Source of the DNA: Ruminococcaceae bacterium UBA6392
GTDB taxonomy: Bacteria; Bacillota; Clostridia; Oscillospirales; Acutalibacteraceae
Direction of reading: 5' to 3'
Assembly (NCBI GenBank): GCA_002438685.1
Contig: DJQG01000152.1
Location: 1 to 9,449, forward strand
Length of the DNA stretch: 9,449 nt
A model generated the notes under the pieces. That model made no database searches, had not been told where the DNA came from, and worked only from the letters and a program-made list of their open reading frames with translations. A program made the position numbers and the translations under genes. Positions 6,346-9,449 of the stretch are shown here, piece after piece. Positions within the stretch are counted from its first letter, which is position 1; the number at the start of each line of letters is the position of its first letter.

Positions 6346-7812
6346 TTATTTTGCAGCCTTTTCGGCATCTGCTTTCGTTTTGTTGACAGTGTCCATTATG
6401 CCGGTGAATACGCTTGCAACTATAGGCGCAGTCTCGGGACCGAGGGAGTTGGTCTCCTCATAATGTCTTCTGTCAAGTCTGTCGCGCGCGCCGTTGATAT
6501 AGGGCTCGTTGGGGTTGAGGTAGAAATCGTTCGGCGGGACGACATAGCCTGTGAAGTCGTTGGAGAGGCAGAAGATGAGCATATTGTCATCGTTTGCAAT
6601 CTGGAGCAGGGGAGTCGGGTTGATGTCGGGTGACTTTCCCTCAGCCGAACCCTCTGCGTCAAGATATCCGCCGTATGCAAGCTCCGGGAACAGCTCGCAG
6701 GGGAGAAACAGAAGCTTGAGACCGTCAAGCTCAAAATAGTTCATCTCGGTGTGTATCGACATATTGAGCGAACCCTTGCCGGTGTATGCGGCGTGGGACT
6801 TGAGAATGCCGACTCTCTGAACGAGAGCAAGAACATAGTTGTCGCACTGCGCATAGTATTCCTGGCGCATGTAATTGAGTATGGGACGAAGCTTTCTCTC
6901 ATCCTCGATAGCCATTGCCGTGCGTGCTATCGACTGACCGCCCATCATGGTTGATTTAATATTGTCTTCGTCAAGCTCCTTGAGTCTGATAAGTCCGCCG
7001 ATAGCGCCGACAAAATATATCGTCTCTGCGCCGGTCTTTTCGAGTATCTCGTTTCTGAGATATCCCGCAAAGTCTGCGCTGATATAGGAGTTCTTGCCGA
7101 GAAGCGACTCGGTATGAGAAGCGAAGTTTATCATCCAGACCTCACGGCTTCCATCCTTGGGAATGAAGCGGAATCTTGTGACATCCTTAGAATAGACCTC
7201 AGGCAGACGGGAGTCGCGCTGAATCTCCTCGGCTTCCTTCTTGCCGTAATAGAGGTCGCCCTCTCTGCGGTCGTTGTAAGCGTCGATAACGACCTGCTTT
7301 ACCTTCTGGCGGAGCATTTCCATATATTTCTTGTTGCGTCCGCTTCTCGGAAGTGGACCCCAGAAGCCGACAGTGTCGATGCTTGCGTGGTTATGTATGC
7401 TCATGATATTAATCGAGCGGCAGCCGGTCTCTTTTTTGAAATCGGCAAGCAGATCTCTGATTATGCCGACATCGTAGTTAGTCAGTCCGATATCGTCGAT
7501 AGATACGAAAACGACGCCGCCTCTGCCGGACTGGTCGTCTATCCATATGGCGCTCGCGGTCATAGGATCGAGCGCGCCCTTTGCGGGGTTGTTGATCTTA
7601 TAGCCTGCGACATAGTAGGTCGTCTTGTCCATATCGTCGGGCATAACATCCGTCTTGGCAAAACCTACGCTGAAATAATCGCTCTTGGGCTCGCTGATAT
7701 AATCAAACGTGCCTTTTTCGAGCTCGGGCGCGGGATTCTTCTTTGTCCTCTTTGCGCCGCCGCGTGACAGCGAATTCTGCAGTATTTTGCCGACTGTTCC
7801 TAAAGCACTCAT
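6346..7812 (-). CDS. Ceramidase-like hydrolase without signal peptide (paralogue of the downstream gene)
   Basis: The 488-residue protein has a basic N-terminus with no signal peptide or membrane segment, so it should stay in the cytoplasm. The superfamily layout is clear: YFSVGFAKTDVMP (46-58) is the usual opening, VFVSIDDIGLT (101-111) the first core strand, INIMSIHNHASIDTVG (134-149, His140/His142), WMINFASH (226-233, His233), LLFLPCELFPE (367-377, Glu373) and NDFTGYVVPP (418-427, Tyr423). It ends with a canonical RRHYEETNSLGPE segment (448-460). The His/His/Glu/Tyr zinc-ligand positions are therefore kept. The nucleophile loop reads VGAIGGLIRL (268-277), with Ile275 where Ser is expected, so classical ceramidase activity is doubtful. 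GAGGAG (minus strand, 7820-7825) lies 7 bases before the ATG. It is the first gene of a two-gene operon, 18 bases ahead of its secreted paralogue. Confidence 0.8.
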   Translation of the reverse strand: MSALGTVGKILQNSLSRGGAKRTKKNPAPELEKGTFDYISEPKSDYFSVGFAKTDVMPDDMDKTTYYVAGYKINNPAKGALDPMTASAIWIDDQSGRGGVVFVSIDDIGLTNYDVGIIRDLLADFKKETGCRSINIMSIHNHASIDTVGFWGPLPRSGRNKKYMEMLRQKVKQVVIDAYNDRREGDLYYGKKEAEEIQRDSRLPEVYSKDVTRFRFIPKDGSREVWMINFASHTESLLGKNSYISADFAGYLRNEILEKTGAETIYFVGAIGGLIRLKELDEDNIKSTMMGGQSIARTAMAIEDERKLRPILNYMRQEYYAQCDNYVLALVQRVGILKSHAAYTGKGSLNMSIHTEMNYFELDGLKLLFLPCELFPELAYGGYLDAEGSAEGKSPDINPTPLLQIANDDNMLIFCLSNDFTGYVVPPNDFYLNPNEPYINGARDRLDRRHYEETNSLGPETAPIVASVFTGIMDTVNKTKADAEKAAK

Positions 7813-7846
7813 GCTTTATCTCCTCTCAGAAAGCTAAAAGTTTTAC

Positions 7847-7865
7847 TTTGCACAATATGTACAAA
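7847..7865. promoter_or_regulatory. Imperfect palindrome in the ceramidase-like operon leader, possible operator
   Basis: TTTGCACAATATGTACAAA is a 19-base inverted repeat with seven of nine pairs matched, centred on T7856. It lies about 6 to 24 bases downstream of the predicted minus-strand transcription start, where a repressor would block elongation. The region is AT-rich, so chance is a real alternative. Confidence 0.2.
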
Positions 7866-7877
7866 ATTATTTTATAT

Positions 7878-7906
7878 ATTATAAACTTTTTATAAGTAAA
7901 AAGCAA
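7878..7906 (-). promoter_or_regulatory. Sigma-A-type promoter of the ceramidase-like operon
   Basis: On the minus strand TTGCTT (7901-7906) and a consensus TATAAT (7878-7883) are separated by exactly 17 bases. Transcription should begin near 7871, giving a leader of about 59 nt that includes the palindrome at 7847-7865 and the GAGGAG ribosome binding site. Confidence 0.65.
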
Positions 7907-8021
7907 TATTTTTCAGCCAAAAATTATATGTATCGATTAAATAAATGGGACATAAAGTACGCATTGCGCAAAAAAATGACTTATTTTGAAATAACATATT
8001 TCATTTTACTCCGGAAGTGTG

Positions 8022-8027
8022 TATAAT
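8022..8027 (+). promoter_or_regulatory. Promoter -10 box of the DnaD-domain/helicase-loader operon
   Basis: A consensus TATAAT lies 55 bases before the ATG at 8083. The hexamer 17 bases upstream (TTTCAT, 7999-8004) is a poor -35. Upstream sequence (7907-7998) is AT-rich with A and T runs that might act as an UP-type element. The rest of this intergenic region shows no other feature I can support. Confidence 0.5.
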
Positions 8028-8070
8028 ATAAGCTGATTTATTATGTGAAGAGTGAAGCTCTCGATGGAAC

Positions 8071-8074
8071 GGAG
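8071..8074 (+). promoter_or_regulatory. Ribosome binding site deciding between adjacent TTG and ATG starts
   Basis: GGAG lies 5 bases before TTG (8080-8082) and 8 bases before ATG (8083-8085), which are consecutive in-frame codons. The 8-base spacing and ATG codon make 8083 the better start. Confidence 0.6.
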
Positions 8075-8082
8075 ATATATTG

Positions 8083-9099
8083 ATGAATTATAAGGTCAAC
8101 CCGGACTCTCTTTCGGCGGTTTTTATGGTGCCGTCGCAGATAGTCGATCAGCATATCAAGCTTGCCGGCGGTCAGCAGCTGAAAGTTCTGCTCTGGACTC
8201 TCCGCCATGCGGGGGAGGGCTTTGATATGGAAAGAATGTGCAGGGACTTGAATTTCTCAGCTCCCGATGCACAGGATTATCTTCAATATTGGGTTGAGAC
8301 CGGGATACTTGTGTCGGACGGAAATACCAAAACGGTATCTATTTTTGCGCCCGCTGAACCGGAGAAAAAAGAAGAGCCTGCGGCTCCCAAAAAAGAGCTG
8401 CCTGATATTGTCCCGTCAAGACCGACCGCAGCCGAGATAGCTCAGCGTGCAGAGGAATCGGCGGATATAAAATTCCTGCTTCTCGAAACGCAGAACAAGC
8501 TCGGCAGGACTATAGGCTATGACGGACAGTGTACTCTCCTGATGATGCACGATACATACGGAATACCGGTCGAAGTCATACTCATGATAATTGAATACTC
8601 CGTTTCGATCGGCAAATCGAGCTTTCATTATATAGCCTCGATCGGAAAAGACTGGGGCGAGCGCGAAATAGATACTATAGAAAAAGCGGACGAGCAGATA
8701 AGCAGGCTAAACTCGGTCAACCGCGTCTGGGCGTCGTTTGCCGCGATGGCGGGGCTTTCAAACTCGCGTCCGACTCAGGCGCAGACAAAATATATTATTA
8801 CTTGGAACCGCGAATGGGGATTCTCTCCCGAGATGATTTTTTTGGCGTATGAGCAGATGGCGGAACACTGCCAGAAAATGAGCTTCCCGTATATGAATAA
8901 GGTGCTCGAATCGTGGCACACGAACGGAATAAAAACACCATCGGATGTCGAAAAGGCAAACAAGCCTGTATCTGCGCCAAGTTCGCCGCAGAACAAGAGT
9001 AAAGCAAATGCGGGACACGCATCTTCATACGACCTCAACGAATTCAACCGCAGCGCAATGCAGAAACCGATAGTTTATAAGAAGAAAAACAAGGATTGA
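8083..9099 (+). CDS. DnaD-domain protein with two tandem DnaD/DnaB C-terminal-type modules
   Basis: DnaD proteins help remodel DNA and bring the helicase and its loader to origins or restart sites in Bacillota. The 338-residue protein has an N-terminal winged-helix-like region (about 10-90: SAVFMVPSQIVDQHIKL, LKVLLWTLRH, then YLQYWVETGILVSD). A Glu/Pro/Ala/Lys-rich linker follows (91-112). Two successive modules of the DnaB_2 (DDBH2) type come next. The first, about 130-203, ends in FHYIASIGKDW (181-191). The second, about 215-292, ends in FPYMNKVLESWHTNGIKT (268-285). Both keep the family's aromatic-Tyr-(Ile/Met)-x5-7-Trp pattern. The C-terminus is a disordered Lys/Ser tail with KKKNKD. A single such module is the norm for Bacillus DnaD, so the duplication is notable. 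It is followed after 14 bases by a helicase-loader gene, which supports a primosome role. Confidence 0.85.
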   Translation: MNYKVNPDSLSAVFMVPSQIVDQHIKLAGGQQLKVLLWTLRHAGEGFDMERMCRDLNFSAPDAQDYLQYWVETGILVSDGNTKTVSIFAPAEPEKKEEPAAPKKELPDIVPSRPTAAEIAQRAEESADIKFLLLETQNKLGRTIGYDGQCTLLMMHDTYGIPVEVILMIIEYSVSIGKSSFHYIASIGKDWGEREIDTIEKADEQISRLNSVNRVWASFAAMAGLSNSRPTQAQTKYIITWNREWGFSPEMIFLAYEQMAEHCQKMSFPYMNKVLESWHTNGIKTPSDVEKANKPVSAPSSPQNKSKANAGHASSYDLNEFNRSAMQKPIVYKKKNKD

Positions 9100-9113
9100 G
9101 AGGGGAAAGACAA

Positions 9114-9449
9114 ATGAGTTACAGCCGCAAGGTATATGTGAAAGCCGCCTCGACGCTTGAACGCCGCCGCAGCAAAGCGGAGCACACTCAGAGCATGCAC
9201 CGTGAAGAGGCGTATGCAAAAATACCCGAACTTATATCAATAGACCGCGAAATAGCCTCGGCGGGTGCGGAGGTAATCCGCGCCATCGGCATGGGCGAGA
9301 ACGCTCAGCGCTTTATCGAAGAGCTCTCGAAGAAGAATCTTGCTGCCCAGCAGCGCCGCAAGGATATCCTCAAAGAAAACGGATATCCCGAGGATTATCT
9401 TGACCCGATATTCACCTGCAAGAAGTGCTGTGATACCGGTATCGGCGAA
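9114..9449 (+). CDS. DnaC/DnaI-like helicase loader ATPase, N-terminal part (gene continues beyond window)
   Basis: The frame is open from ATG at 9114 to the window end (112 codons). AGGGG at 9101-9105 is 8 bases before the ATG. The N-terminal 90 residues are predicted helical and charged (RRRSKAEHTQSMHREEAY, IPELISIDREIA, ELSKKNLAAQQRRK). Then YPEDYLDPIFTCKKCCDTG (91-109) matches the pre-AAA+ region of clostridial DnaC-like proteins, where a CxxCxDTG zinc motif (Cys102, Cys105) precedes the ATPase domain. The ATPase domain itself, with its Walker motifs, should lie to the right of the window and is not seen. With the upstream DnaD-type gene it forms a probable helicase-loading operon. Confidence 0.85.
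   Translation, partial: MSYSRKVYVKAASTLERRRSKAEHTQSMHREEAYAKIPELISIDREIASAGAEVIRAIGMGENAQRFIEELSKKNLAAQQRRKDILKENGYPEDYLDPIFTCKKCCDTGIGE

Noticed and set aside
8049..8061. Small hairpin AGAG-TGAAG-CTCT in the DnaD-type leader
   Set aside because: Four base pairs with a five-base loop is within chance expectation and has no T tract.
8064..8093. Nine-codon upstream open frame overlapping the DnaD-type start
   Set aside because: ATG at 8064 has no ribosome binding site before it, and the frame looks incidental.
1..9449. tRNA/rRNA genes, CRISPR arrays, insertion sequences or phage attachment sites
   Set aside because: Both strands were read for cloverleaf-like segments, regularly spaced repeats, terminal inverted repeats and transposase or integrase motifs, and none was seen.

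Overview
The window reads as a chromosomal segment of a Gram-positive bacterium of the class Clostridia (Bacillota), most likely an anaerobic gut-type relative of the Oscillospiraceae/Ruminococcaceae. The pointers are a LytR-CpsA-Psr cell-wall protein, a DnaD-domain protein followed by a DnaC/DnaI-type helicase loader, a MetA-type homoserine acyltransferase, strong Shine-Dalgarno sites, and AT-rich intergenic DNA with sigma-A-like promoters. The lineage is an inference from gene content and style, not from a marker gene. I see no tRNA, rRNA, CRISPR array, insertion sequence or phage gene. No gene-free stretch exceeds 300 bases.

Layout from left to right. (1) Bases 1-654, plus strand: the C-terminal end of a large protein, probably a carbohydrate-active enzyme, whose stop overlaps the start of a small DUF1294 membrane protein. 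(2) Bases 636-1517, minus strand: a DEDDh 3'-5' exonuclease with a C-terminal four-cysteine zinc-ribbon-like tail. It converges on DUF1294 with a 19-base overlap. (3) Bases 1518-1738: back-to-back promoters, each with a 17-base spacer, one for the exonuclease and one for metA. (4) Bases 1739-4452, plus strand: a tight three-gene run of metA (Glu111, so predicted acetyl-CoA-dependent), an LCP-family cell-wall glycopolymer ligase, and a GNAT acetyltransferase with a TTG start. (5) Bases 4453-4554: two hairpin terminators, one suited to each strand. (6) Bases 4555-7812, minus strand: two adjacent paralogues of the neutral/alkaline ceramidase superfamily. The promoter-proximal one has no signal peptide. 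The distal one has a signal peptide and an extra N-terminal helical segment. (7) Bases 7813-8082: a divergent promoter region. (8) Bases 8083-9449, plus strand: a DnaD-domain protein with two DnaD-like C-terminal modules, then the N-terminus of a DnaC/DnaI-like helicase loader that runs off the window.

How the genes work together. The last two genes form a plausible helicase-loading (primosome) operon. metA supplies O-acetylhomoserine for methionine synthesis, and its pairing with a cell-wall LCP gene and an acetyltransferase is probably co-transcription without an obvious shared pathway. The ceramidase-like pair is the most unusual part. Both proteins keep the His/His/Glu/Tyr residues that correspond to the zinc ligands of neutral ceramidase. 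Both appear to have lost the serine nucleophile, so their substrate and reaction are open. I did not find a clearly new multi-gene system; the ceramidase-like pair is the best candidate for one.
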